Below are positions 7,189 through 12,788 of a DNA stretch of 13,208 bases, in pieces. Location of the stretch: positions 1-13,208 of the forward strand of contig JAGGVA010000062.1 of NCBI GenBank assembly GCA_021158195.1, read 5' to 3'. The stretch comes from a bacterium. Lineage in GTDB: Bacteria; Patescibacteriota; Minisyncoccia; Minisyncoccales; PEYH01. The notes beneath the pieces are model-generated. The model ran no database searches, was not told the DNA's origin, and worked only from the letters and a program-made list of their open reading frames with translations. A program made the translations under genes and the position numbers. Positions within the stretch are counted from its first letter, which is position 1. Each line of letters starts with the position of its first letter.

Positions 7189-7776
7189 ATGATTCTTTTA
7201 ATAGGGCTGGGAAATCCCGGAGAAAAATTTGTAAATACACGCCACAATCTGGGTTTTGATTTTTTAGATTATCTATATGGATTAGGCGATTTTTCTCCCT
7301 GGCAGGAAAAGAAACGGCTCCAGTCGATAATCTCTCGGGGCTTACTTTTTGATAAAGAGGTAGTTCTTGCCAAGCCTCAAACTTTTATGAATAATTCCGG
7401 AGAGGCTGTTGTGAAACTACTTCGTTTTTATAAACTCCCCCTTTCTTGTATTTGGGTAGTCCACGACGACATAGATCTTTTACTGGGAAGTTTCAAAATT
7501 GTTAAAAACCGGGGAGCGGCTGGTCACAATGGGGTAAAATCTATTATTCAATCTTTAAACAATAAAAACTTTGTAAGATTCAGGATTGGAATTAAGCCAA
7601 AAAAATTTCCCAAAAATTATAACCGAAAAGTTTTTGTTCTTGAAAAATTTACCAAAAAAGAGCAAAAAGTTTTAGAAAAGGTAAAAAAAGATTTTGCCAA
7701 AGCAACAAAAATGGCTCTTCAGAACGATATTCAAAAAGCAATGACTGAATTTAATAAAAAAAGGAGCGCTGCTTAG
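7189..7776 (+). CDS. pth: Peptidyl-tRNA hydrolase
   Basis: Pth recycles peptidyl-tRNA released from stalled ribosomes. The 195-residue product has normal length and all signature segments: LIGLGNPGEKFVNTRHNLGFD with Asn9 and catalytic His19, AKPQTFMNNSGEAV, and WVVHDDIDLLLG followed by GAAGHNGVKSII. The Asp of HDDIDL pairs with the catalytic His in the family. The C-terminal tail is rich in Lys. It lies alone between the divergent lepB promoter and the convergent 62-codon gene. Its TAG stop (7774-7776) overlaps that gene's stop in the loop of a hairpin, which gives the pth mRNA a stem but no U tract. Confidence 0.96.
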   Translation: MILLIGLGNPGEKFVNTRHNLGFDFLDYLYGLGDFSPWQEKKRLQSIISRGLLFDKEVVLAKPQTFMNNSGEAVVKLLRFYKLPLSCIWVVHDDIDLLLGSFKIVKNRGAAGHNGVKSIIQSLNNKNFVRFRIGIKPKKFPKNYNRKVFVLEKFTKKEQKVLEKVKKDFAKATKMALQNDIQKAMTEFNKKRSAA

Positions 7777-7784
7777 CAGCGCTC
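7753..7784 (-). terminator. Terminator of the small minus-strand gene, with both convergent stop codons in its loop region
   Basis: GAGCGCTGC (7764-7772) and GCAGCGCTC (7776-7784) form a perfect 9-bp stem around TTA. On the minus strand it is followed by CTTTTTTTATT, a good U tract; on the plus strand no U run follows. The minus gene's TAA is the loop itself (7775-7773), and the pth TAG covers 7774-7776. Confidence 0.8.
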
Positions 7785-7961
7785 TTGCTCGGCAAAGAAC
7801 TCTCGGATATCCTCTAAAATCGAGGCTTTAGATGCCCCAAGAGCAGACCACTTCATTTTTACTTTACCCTCGGGGTTCACAAGATACACTATATCAGGAT
7901 CCTCCCGAAGTTCCCACCCTATTGGCAGGAGTTGCGCCAATTCAGGCCAGTCAATCGTCAT
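7773..7961 (-). CDS. Small protein of unknown function, 62 residues
   Basis: I do not recognise this family. The product starts MTIDWPELAQLLPIGWELRED, continues with DIVYLVNPEGKVKMKW (a likely beta hairpin), and ends in a helix, ASILEDIREFFAEQERC. It is acidic, soluble and has four Trp/Tyr-rich spots but no signal peptide. Three things support a real gene: a strong Shine-Dalgarno site (AAGGAGG, about 6 bp before ATG 7961), a promoter with a perfect TTGACA upstream, and a dedicated terminator at the stop. Its G+C is about 49% by count over 180 bases, against roughly a third in pth and dprA, so it may be a recent arrival. It lies convergent to pth and divergent from dprA. Function is unknown. 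Confidence 0.7.
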   Translation of the reverse strand: MTIDWPELAQLLPIGWELREDPDIVYLVNPEGKVKMKWSALGASKASILEDIREFFAEQERC

Positions 7962-7981
7962 TTCCCCCTCCTTTTTAAAAA

Positions 7982-8010
7982 TTATGATCGTGAAACAACC
8001 TTGTTATAAA
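7982..8010 (+). promoter_or_regulatory. Extended -10 promoter of dprA
   Basis: TGT plus TATAAA (8005-8010) is an extended -10; TTATGA (7982-7987) is a weak -35 at 17 bp. The expected start of transcription is near 8017, about 14 nt before the TTG start of dprA. The element overlaps the oppositely directed -10 at 8009-8014. Confidence 0.5.
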
Positions 8011-8037
8011 ATTAACATATTTTCCTAATTTTGTCAA
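8009..8037 (-). promoter_or_regulatory. Promoter of the 62-residue small gene
   Basis: On the minus strand a perfect TTGACA (8037-8032), 17 bp, then TAATTT (8014-8009) with a TG two bases before it. The expected start is near 8002, giving a leader of about 40 nt that contains the Shine-Dalgarno site. The -35 element lies inside the first codons of dprA, and the -10 overlaps the dprA -10. Confidence 0.5.
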
Positions 8038-8894
8038 ACAAAATCCTAAAAATTGACTGCTCTCATCGCTTATTTCCTAGCCGCCTTAAAAAAATTCCGC
8101 GCCCGCCAAAAGTATTGTACTTAATGGGCAATCTTGAACTTTTAAAAGCACATGCTCCTTGCTTAGCAATTGTTGGCACAAGAAGATGTACCGACTATGG
8201 TAAAAAAGTTGTAATTGACTTTACAAAAACTCTAACTTCGGCTGGATTTATTATTGTTAGCGGGCTCGCTAAAGGCATTGATACTTTAGCCCACAAAACC
8301 TGTATTGAACACAAAGGGAAAACTATTGCTGTTTTAGGATCAGGTCTTGACAAAATTTATCCAAAGGAAAATAAAAAACTTGCTCGAGAAATTATAGAAA
8401 ATAAGGGATTGATAATTTCTGAATATCCGCCATCAACTCCTCCTAATCGATTTCATTTTCCAGATAGAAACAGAATTATTGCGGGGCTCTCTCTTGGAGT
8501 TTTGGTAATCGAGGCGCGAAAAAAATCTGGCGCTTTAATTACTGCCAATTGGGCAATCTTTCAAAATAAACCTGTTTTTGCCATTCCTGGATCTGTTTAT
8601 AATACAACATCTGAGGGTTGTCACTCTTTAATTAAAAAAGGAGCGCGACTTGTTGATAAACCAGAAGACATTTTAAAATTTTTTGGGATAAAAATTCAAA
8701 AGAAAAAGAAGGTTAAAGGAGAAACAAAAGAGGAAAATATTATTCTAGATCTTTTGTATAATAATGCCCTTCATATTGATCAAATAATTCAAAAAACAAA
8801 AATAAATCCCCAAGAAGCGTTACAAACCTTGTCCAGATTAGAACTTAAAGGGAAAATAAAAAATTTAGGCGGTGGAGTTTTTACCGCAATATAA
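8031..8894 (+). CDS. dprA: DNA-processing protein DprA
   Basis: DprA loads RecA on incoming single-stranded DNA during transformation. The 287-residue product has the Rossmann-like core: LAIVGTRRCTDYGKK, IVSGLAKGIDTLAHK, TIAVLGSGLDKIYP, LIISEYPP, RFPDRNRIIAGLS-type sequence (here HFPDRNRIIAGLS), and AIPGSVYNTTSEGCHSLIKKGA. Residues about 230-287 form the C-terminal winged-helix (DML1-like) domain. The N-terminal SAM/HhH domain of longer homologues is missing. The start is TTG 8031: an in-frame TAA at 8013 blocks upstream starts, and the first ATG (residue 32) would cut the core. There is no Shine-Dalgarno site. topA follows after 25 bp. The pair dprA-topA is a common bacterial arrangement. 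Confidence 0.94.
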   Translation: MSNKILKIDCSHRLFPSRLKKIPRPPKVLYLMGNLELLKAHAPCLAIVGTRRCTDYGKKVVIDFTKTLTSAGFIIVSGLAKGIDTLAHKTCIEHKGKTIAVLGSGLDKIYPKENKKLAREIIENKGLIISEYPPSTPPNRFHFPDRNRIIAGLSLGVLVIEARKKSGALITANWAIFQNKPVFAIPGSVYNTTSEGCHSLIKKGARLVDKPEDILKFFGIKIQKKKKVKGETKEENIILDLLYNNALHIDQIIQKTKINPQEALQTLSRLELKGKIKNLGGGVFTAI

Positions 8895-8908
8895 CAATGT
8901 GATATAGT
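8880..8908 (+). promoter_or_regulatory. Extended -10 promoter of topA
   Basis: TGA plus TATAGT (8903-8908) forms an extended -10 directly after the dprA stop; TTTACC (8880-8885) is a fair -35 at 17 bp, inside the dprA end. Eleven bases lie between the -10 and ATG 8920, giving an expected leader of about 5 nt. Confidence 0.5.
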
Positions 8909-8919
8909 AATTTAAATTT

Positions 8920-10998
8920 ATGAGCAAAGACGCAAATAAAAATTTAGTCATTGTTGAATCACCCACAAAAGCCCATACTATTCAAAGATTTTTAGGAAAG
9001 GATTTTTTAGTTCTTTCCTCTTTTGGCCATATAAGAGATTTGCCAAAAAGCAGTTTAGGAGTAGATATAGAGAATAATTTTCAGCCAAAATTTGTAGTAC
9101 CAAAAAAATCAAGAAAAGTTGTTAATTTTTTAAAAAAAGAGAGCGAAAAGGCAAAAAATATAATTCTTGCCACCGATGAAGACAGAGAAGGAGAGGCAAT
9201 AGCATATCATCTTAAAGAAGTTCTGGGGTTAGAAGATTATCAAAGAATTGTCTTTCATGAAATTACAAAAAGTGCAATTGAGGAAGCGCTAAATCATCCT
9301 CGAAAGATTGATATGGATCTTGTTTATGCTCAGTTTGGAAGAAGAGTTCTGGATAGAATTGTTGGGTATATGCTTTCTCCATTTTTGTGGAGAAAAGTTG
9401 CAAGAGGTTTGTCTGCAGGAAGAGTTCAATCTGTAGCAGTGCGCCTGATAGTTGAAAGAGAAAGAGAGATTGAAAAGTTTGTGCCGCAGGAATATTGGAC
9501 AATCGTCGCGAAGCTCCTCAAATTCAAAATTAAAAATGAAAAATTAAAAATTGATCAAAAAGAGTTTGAGGCAGTTTTAATTAAGAAAAATGGAAAGATA
9601 ATACCAAAATTGGGTATTAGATCGAAAGAGGAGGCGGAGAAAATTGTAAGCGAACTTCAAGATGCAGAGTTTATAGTTAAAGACATTAAAAGAAAAGAAG
9701 CAAAAAAGAATCCTCCACCACCCTTTATCACAAGCACCCTTCAACAAGAAGCATGGCAAAGATTAAAGTTTCCTGCCAAAAAAACAATGTTTTTGGCTCA
9801 AAATCTCTACGAGAAAGGTTTTATTACTTATCATAGAACCGACTCCCTAAATCTTTCTAAAATGGCTTTATCTCAAGCAAGAAAGTTTGTTGAAGAAAAT
9901 TTTGGAAAAGATTACTGGCGATACAGGGTGTTTAAAACAAAATCAAAAGTTGCCCAAGAAGCCCATGAGGCAATTAGACCAACATATATTCAAAATACGC
10001 CCGAGAATTTAGAGAAAAAATTAGATAAAGACCAACTTAAACTTTATGATTTGATTTGGAGAAGATTTCTGGCAACTCAGATGGCAGAAGCAATCTTCGA
10101 CTCAACTATTGTTGAGATCGAAGCAAATTCAAAATCCCAAAACTCAAAATACACTTTTAGAGCAGAGGGGCAGATTTTAAAATTCGACGGGTTTTTAAAA
10201 ATTTATCCTCTCTCAATTAAAGAAACTCAATTGCCGGCTTTAGAAATTAACGAAATTTTAGAAGCAAAAAAAATTGCCCCAATTCAACACTTCACTCAGC
10301 CTCCTCCTCGTTATACTGAGGCAACCTTAATTAAAGTTTTAGAAGAAAATGGCATCGGCCGACCTTCTACCTACGCTCCGATTATATCAACAATCCAAGA
10401 AAGAAACTATGTGCAAAAAGATAGAAAAAAAAGGTTCTTCCCCACAGAAATCGGAATAGTTGTAAATGATTTATTGGTGGAACACTTCCCTACTATTGTG
10501 GATATAAAATTTACTGCCAAAATGGAAAAACAACTTGACGAGATTGCCCAAGGAAAAAAACAATGGACAGAAGTGATTAGAGAATTTTATCAACCCTTTG
10601 AGGCAAATCTTAAGAAAAAGGAAAAAGAACTTTCTAAACAAGAAATCGCAGAAGAGAAAACAGATAAAACCTGTCCCTTGTGTGGAGCACCAGTGATTAT
10701 AAAATTGGGAAAGTTTGGGAGGTTTTATGCCTGTTCTAATTTTCCCAAGTGTAAATACACTGCTCCTTTGGAAGAAAATCGGCTGAAAATAAAATGTCCA
10801 AAATGTAAAAAGGGCGAGATTGTTGAAAAAAGAACCCGCAAAGGAAAAGTTTTTTATGCTTGTAACAAATATCCTGAATGCGATTTTGCTGTTTGGGATA
10901 AACCAACAGGCGAGATGTGTCCAAAATGCGGCTGGCCTCTTTTAAAAACAAAAAGAGGGCAGATTAAATGTTCAAATCCAGAATGCAAGGATAAGTGA
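8920..10998 (+). CDS. topA: DNA topoisomerase I (type IA)
   Basis: TopA relaxes negative supercoils by passing one strand through a transient break. The 692-residue product starts with the Toprim domain: IVESPTKAHTIQRFLG with Glu13, and ATDEDREGEAIAYH with Asp86, Asp88 and Glu90. The active site is GFITYHRTDSLNLS with Tyr304 as nucleophile and Arg306. The gate domains follow, with the conserved GIGRPSTYAPII. Three C-terminal zinc ribbons close the protein: CPLC...CSNFPKC, CPKC...CNKYPEC and CPKC...CSNPEC, all with four Cys. An A/T-rich repeat (9520-9553) encodes KFKIKNEKLKI within the protein. The TGA stop is the first unit of an 8-bp tandem repeat. No Shine-Dalgarno site is seen. Confidence 0.97.
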   Translation: MSKDANKNLVIVESPTKAHTIQRFLGKDFLVLSSFGHIRDLPKSSLGVDIENNFQPKFVVPKKSRKVVNFLKKESEKAKNIILATDEDREGEAIAYHLKEVLGLEDYQRIVFHEITKSAIEEALNHPRKIDMDLVYAQFGRRVLDRIVGYMLSPFLWRKVARGLSAGRVQSVAVRLIVEREREIEKFVPQEYWTIVAKLLKFKIKNEKLKIDQKEFEAVLIKKNGKIIPKLGIRSKEEAEKIVSELQDAEFIVKDIKRKEAKKNPPPPFITSTLQQEAWQRLKFPAKKTMFLAQNLYEKGFITYHRTDSLNLSKMALSQARKFVEENFGKDYWRYRVFKTKSKVAQEAHEAIRPTYIQNTPENLEKKLDKDQLKLYDLIWRRFLATQMAEAIFDSTIVEIEANSKSQNSKYTFRAEGQILKFDGFLKIYPLSIKETQLPALEINEILEAKKIAPIQHFTQPPPRYTEATLIKVLEENGIGRPSTYAPIISTIQERNYVQKDRKKRFFPTEIGIVVNDLLVEHFPTIVDIKFTAKMEKQLDEIAQGKKQWTEVIREFYQPFEANLKKKEKELSKQEIAEEKTDKTCPLCGAPVIIKLGKFGRFYACSNFPKCKYTAPLEENRLKIKCPKCKKGEIVEKRTRKGKVFYACNKYPECDFAVWDKPTGEMCPKCGWPLLKTKRGQIKCSNPECKDK
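9520..9553 (+). repeat. A/T-rich repeat within topA, shared with the rpsU leader
   Basis: The stretch has the pattern AAATTCAAAATTAAAAATG followed by AAAAATTAAAAATTGATC. It encodes KFKIKNEKLKI at about residues 201-211, in frame. Seventeen bases (9520-9536) match exactly the rpsU leader (4910-4894). It lies between conserved topA segments, in a position where homologues vary, so it looks like a tolerated insertion. Confidence 0.5.
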
Positions 10999-11059
10999 TT
11001 AAGTGATCGAGTGGCTAAGCGACTGAGTGATCTAGTGATCAAGTAGTTAAGTGACTAAG
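10996..11059 (+). repeat. 8-bp tandem repeat over the topA stop codon
   Basis: Eight degenerate units follow each other with exact 8-bp spacing: TGATTAAG, TGATCGAG, TGGCTAAG, CGACTGAG, TGATCTAG, TGATCAAG, TAGTTAAG, TGACTAAG. AGGATAAG (10988-10995), inside topA, looks like a ninth. The consensus is TGATTAAG, with the ending AG kept in every unit. The topA TGA is the first triplet of the first unit. Most units hold a stop triplet. Confidence 0.85.
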
Positions 11060-11296
11060 TGGGAGGTTGTTGGATTGCTAAATCTAAGCCCCACAAAAAC
11101 CGCTGTAATAACATTGCCATGGCAATCTTATTACAGCGTTCCAAAAACAGAATCGGCCATCAATTGAAGAAATAAGTTGCCGGAATGGTCTTTATAACGG
11201 AGTACCGATAAGGAATATTGCTTCGGTTATTTGACTTACTAAAATATTGTGTTAAAAGGAAGAAAAGTTCTTTAAAAAGAAGGGAGGTGAGAGGAA
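11060..11296 (+). other. Intergenic region with possible structured leader RNA
   Basis: No conserved coding frame is seen. After the 38-bp near-palindrome the strand can form GGCCAT/ATGGTC (11155-11160 with 11185-11190) enclosing CAATT/AGTTG (11161-11165 with 11175-11179). Next comes ACCG-AT-AAG (11204-11212) pairing with CTTCGGT (11221-11227). A possible promoter is TTGACT (11231-11236), 16 bp, TAAAAG (11253-11258) with TG before it, about 40 bp ahead of the 25-codon ORF. If this promoter is used, the stems are upstream of its transcript; if transcription starts earlier, they lie in the leader. I do not recognise a known RNA family. Confidence 0.35.
11101..11138. repeat. 38-bp near-perfect palindrome
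   Basis: The two arms, CGCTGTAATAACATTGCC and its partner, are complementary at every position except one C/C pair, centred on CCATGG. On the plus strand no U tract follows. On the minus strand GGTTTTTG follows, so it could end minus-strand transcripts; but the nearest minus gene upstream, the membrane protein at 12088-12678, lies beyond another gene unit. A protein-binding site or the end of a small mobile element are alternatives. Confidence 0.75.
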
Positions 11297-11374
11297 ATGG
11301 GCTCAATAGCAAGAACTGTAATGGGAATAATAAAGCTTCGCCTTGTTAGACGGTTAATACCCGAACAGAGATAA
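11297..11374 (+). CDS. Small ORF, 25 residues, strong Shine-Dalgarno site, function unknown
   Basis: The frame encodes a short basic peptide that starts MGSIARTVMGIIKLRLVRRL and ends at TAA 11372-11374. A very strong Shine-Dalgarno site (GGGAGGTGAG) sits about 6 bp before the ATG, stronger than any at the housekeeping genes. The helix would be amphipathic, with Arg/Lys on one side and Ile/Leu/Val on the other. The segment VMGIIKLR resembles VVGMIRLR of the next ORF (8 residues, 5 identical, the rest similar). It could be a leader peptide, a small independent peptide, or a truncated relative of the next gene. No family is recognised. Confidence 0.4.
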   Translation: MGSIARTVMGIIKLRLVRRLIPEQR

Positions 11375-11502
11375 GTTGCTTTTATTCTTCTGGCGCATAC
11401 TTTGGCGGACTAAGCAGATTAGCTAAACTTACTGCCAGTCTTGTAGCGATCTTCTCCGTAAATTGCTTGACGACTATATAAAAAGCGAGAAAGGAGAGGC
11501 AT

Positions 11503-11721
11503 ATGAGATCAAGAATTCTCGATCCTCCTAAGAGGAGTAGATTATTACAGAGTCGCCTTTCGAAAAGCGAAGTTGTAGGAATGATAAGGCTACGAGAGGC
11601 TATTTTAGAAGCAAGCAGAAAAACAGGAAAATCCGTTGGTCAAATAATGGATGAAACAATAGGAAAATTTTTTTCCGAAATAATCAGTGAAGGCCCTCTT
11701 TCTAATCGACCCTTGAGGTGA
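11503..11721 (+). CDS. Small protein of unknown function, 72 residues
   Basis: I do not recognise this family. The N-terminal 20 residues are rich in Arg, Pro and Ser (MRSRILDPPKRSRLL). Residues about 22-60 look like two helices: SEVVGMIRLREAILEASRKT, then SVGQIMDETIGKFFSEII. There is no membrane segment. Support for a real gene: AAAGGAGAG about 6-8 bp before ATG 11503, and a strong terminator starting 9 bp after the TGA. G+C of the first 120 bases after the start is about 42%, above the core genes. The 25-codon ORF 128 bp upstream shares an 8-residue motif with it and may be in the same transcript. Function is open; a small regulator or antitoxin-like protein is only a guess. Confidence 0.65.
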   Translation: MRSRILDPPKRSRLLQSRLSKSEVVGMIRLREAILEASRKTGKSVGQIMDETIGKFFSEIISEGPLSNRPLR

Positions 11722-11729
11722 ACTAACCG

Positions 11730-11763
11730 CGGGAGAAGATAGCTCTTCTCCCGTTTTGTTTTG
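11730..11763 (+). terminator. Rho-independent terminator after the 72-residue gene
   Basis: CGGGAGAAGA (11730-11739), loop TAGC, TCTTCTCCCG (11744-11753) is a perfect 10-bp stem followed by TTTTGTTTTG. It lies 9 bp after the stop at 11721 and shows that the preceding small gene is transcribed on the plus strand. Confidence 0.88.
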
Positions 11764-12087
11764 GTAATTCACAAGAAATAACCTCCAATGAATCTTCCCC
11801 CTGGGGGACAGTCCCCAATAAGAGAGGAGGCGGGAAGCCAGTACTAATAAGGGCTGATGGGGCGGGTTTTTTAAAATGGCACAATTTTGATTAAAATTGT
11901 TTCGGTTGCCTGTTCTAGGTTTAAAATTATAGGAATCCAGTTGAAATTTGACAAAAAACAAGCGCTGTTTTTGTTGCAATTTAAATAGTCATATAGTGAG
12001 CGCGCTCTTAGCCCTATAAAATAAATCGGAAGTTTTCCGGTAGCACAATAAATATTATAACAGCTCCCAACTCACAATATCTCCTGC
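11764..12087. other. Intergenic region without a recognisable gene
   Basis: It holds the G/C-rich palindrome TCCCCCTGGGGGA (11796-11808), copy 1 of a repeat (11803-11949), a 10-bp palindrome GAGCGCGCTC (11998-12007) and a small hairpin CGGAA/TTCCG (12027-12039). Read on the minus strand, that last hairpin is followed by ATTTATTTTAT and could be a weak terminator for the membrane-protein gene. An open minus frame crosses the region but covers the terminator and the 72-residue gene and looks like chance. Confidence 0.5.
11803..11949 (+). repeat. Diverged repeat, copy 1
   Basis: Four blocks recur in the same order in copy 2 (12789-12906). Block 1 is GGGGGACAGTCCCCAATAAGAGA (19 of 23 bases match), block 2 GCTGAT, block 3 ATTAAAATTGTTTC (14 of 14) and block 4 TTGAAATTT (9 of 9). 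Spacing differs by 10-15 bp, as expected after indels. In this copy block 3 is half of a hairpin, ACAATTTT/AAAATTGT (11881-11900), and block 1 can fold as GGGGACAGTCCCC. The copy has no tRNA after it. Confidence 0.6.
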
Positions 12088-12678
12088 CTAATCAGGAAAA
12101 GTAATACTATTTACCATTCCAAAATATACGTTGTAATAATCTCTGGCAATCTTTTGAGTTTGTTCGTCTGGGTATTTTAGAGATAGTTCTATTGTAAACT
12201 CATAAACTATTTCTCCGTATGGAATATAAATACTTTCATAATAATAAGGGCCTATCCAATCAGATGGAACAGAAGGGAGTTCCCACGCAAGTTGAGATAC
12301 TTCTCTCACGCTTTTAACTCCATTAATGAGAATTATATTCTCCGTCCCAAGAGCCGTGTCTGGAAATTCTTCCTTGAAATTTTCCAAGGTTATTGGCTTA
12401 TTGAATTTCCATTTTCGAAAGAGAATACTGAAGTCAGAAATATTATCCGGAAGAGATTTTGCTGCAAAGACAACACTTGTATTTTCTTCGCTAGATATAT
12501 AAAGATGTCTAGGATACTTAAAATTAATTCCTGTCTTGTCTATATAAGTATTCCAATCGGTGGTATCAATTCCTCTCATGTCTTTGCTCTCTTGTTTTAA
12601 GAAGATAAAGAAGGTTGTAATTCCAATGAGGATAACTGCTACGATTATAGGTATGATGATAAAGGTATATTTTAACAT
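12088..12678 (-). CDS. Membrane-anchored protein of unknown function with extracytoplasmic domain
   Basis: The product, 196 residues from ATG 12678, starts with a long hydrophobic segment (residues about 4-28, rich in Ile, Val and Phe). A soluble domain follows, probably outside the cell. It opens with DTTDWNTYIDKTGINFKYP, the pattern of a compact domain (tyrosine, then a Phe-x-Tyr-Pro strand) common in short anchored proteins of uncultured bacteria. It ends in a helix, EQTQKIARDYYNVYFGM, and VNSITFPD. TTG 12714 would add 12 residues, but that codon overlaps the -10 TATAAT, so I prefer the ATG. There is no Shine-Dalgarno site and no catalytic motif. It lies alone between two copies of a repeat. 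Function is unknown. Confidence 0.7.
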   Translation of the reverse strand: MLKYTFIIIPIIVAVILIGITTFFIFLKQESKDMRGIDTTDWNTYIDKTGINFKYPRHLYISSEENTSVVFAAKSLPDNISDFSILFRKWKFNKPITLENFKEEFPDTALGTENIILINGVKSVREVSQLAWELPSVPSDWIGPYYYESIYIPYGEIVYEFTIELSLKYPDEQTQKIARDYYNVYFGMVNSITFPD

Positions 12679-12713
12679 AAAAACAATAAAGTAACTTTTC
12701 GATCTCTTAATCA

Positions 12714-12742
12714 ATTATACCCTTAATAGGACAAAGCACAAA
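12714..12742 (-). promoter_or_regulatory. Possible promoter of the membrane-anchored protein gene
   Basis: A perfect TATAAT (12719-12714) on the minus strand, with TTTGTG (12742-12737) as a weak -35 at 17 bp. The expected start near 12707 leaves a leader of about 29 nt to ATG 12678. Confidence 0.45.
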
Positions 12743-12788
12743 ATCATATTAAGCTATCTAGAATGTAAGGTGGACAAAGAAAAGCACA

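Noticed and set aside
10996..11059. CRISPR array
   Set aside because: The units are 8 bp and contiguous, without spacers; this is a simple tandem repeat.
11796..11880. Possible 4.5S/SRP RNA because of the GGCGGGAAGCC-like stretch
   Set aside because: The conserved SRP loop (GGUCAGG...GGAAGGNAGCAGCC) is not present and no long rod-like pairing is found.
11605..11979. 124-codon minus-strand ORF over the 72-residue gene and repeat copy 1
   Set aside because: It runs through a strong plus-strand terminator and repeat sequence, has no Shine-Dalgarno site or promoter, and its product looks like random translation.
11946..11990. TTGACA at 11948-11953 as a promoter
   Set aside because: No acceptable -10 lies 16-18 bp downstream (TTGTTG is there), and no gene follows on the plus strand.
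12292..12600. 102-codon plus-strand ORF inside the anchored-protein gene
   Set aside because: The minus frame has a clear membrane anchor and domain-like sequence plus a TATAAT; the plus frame has neither.
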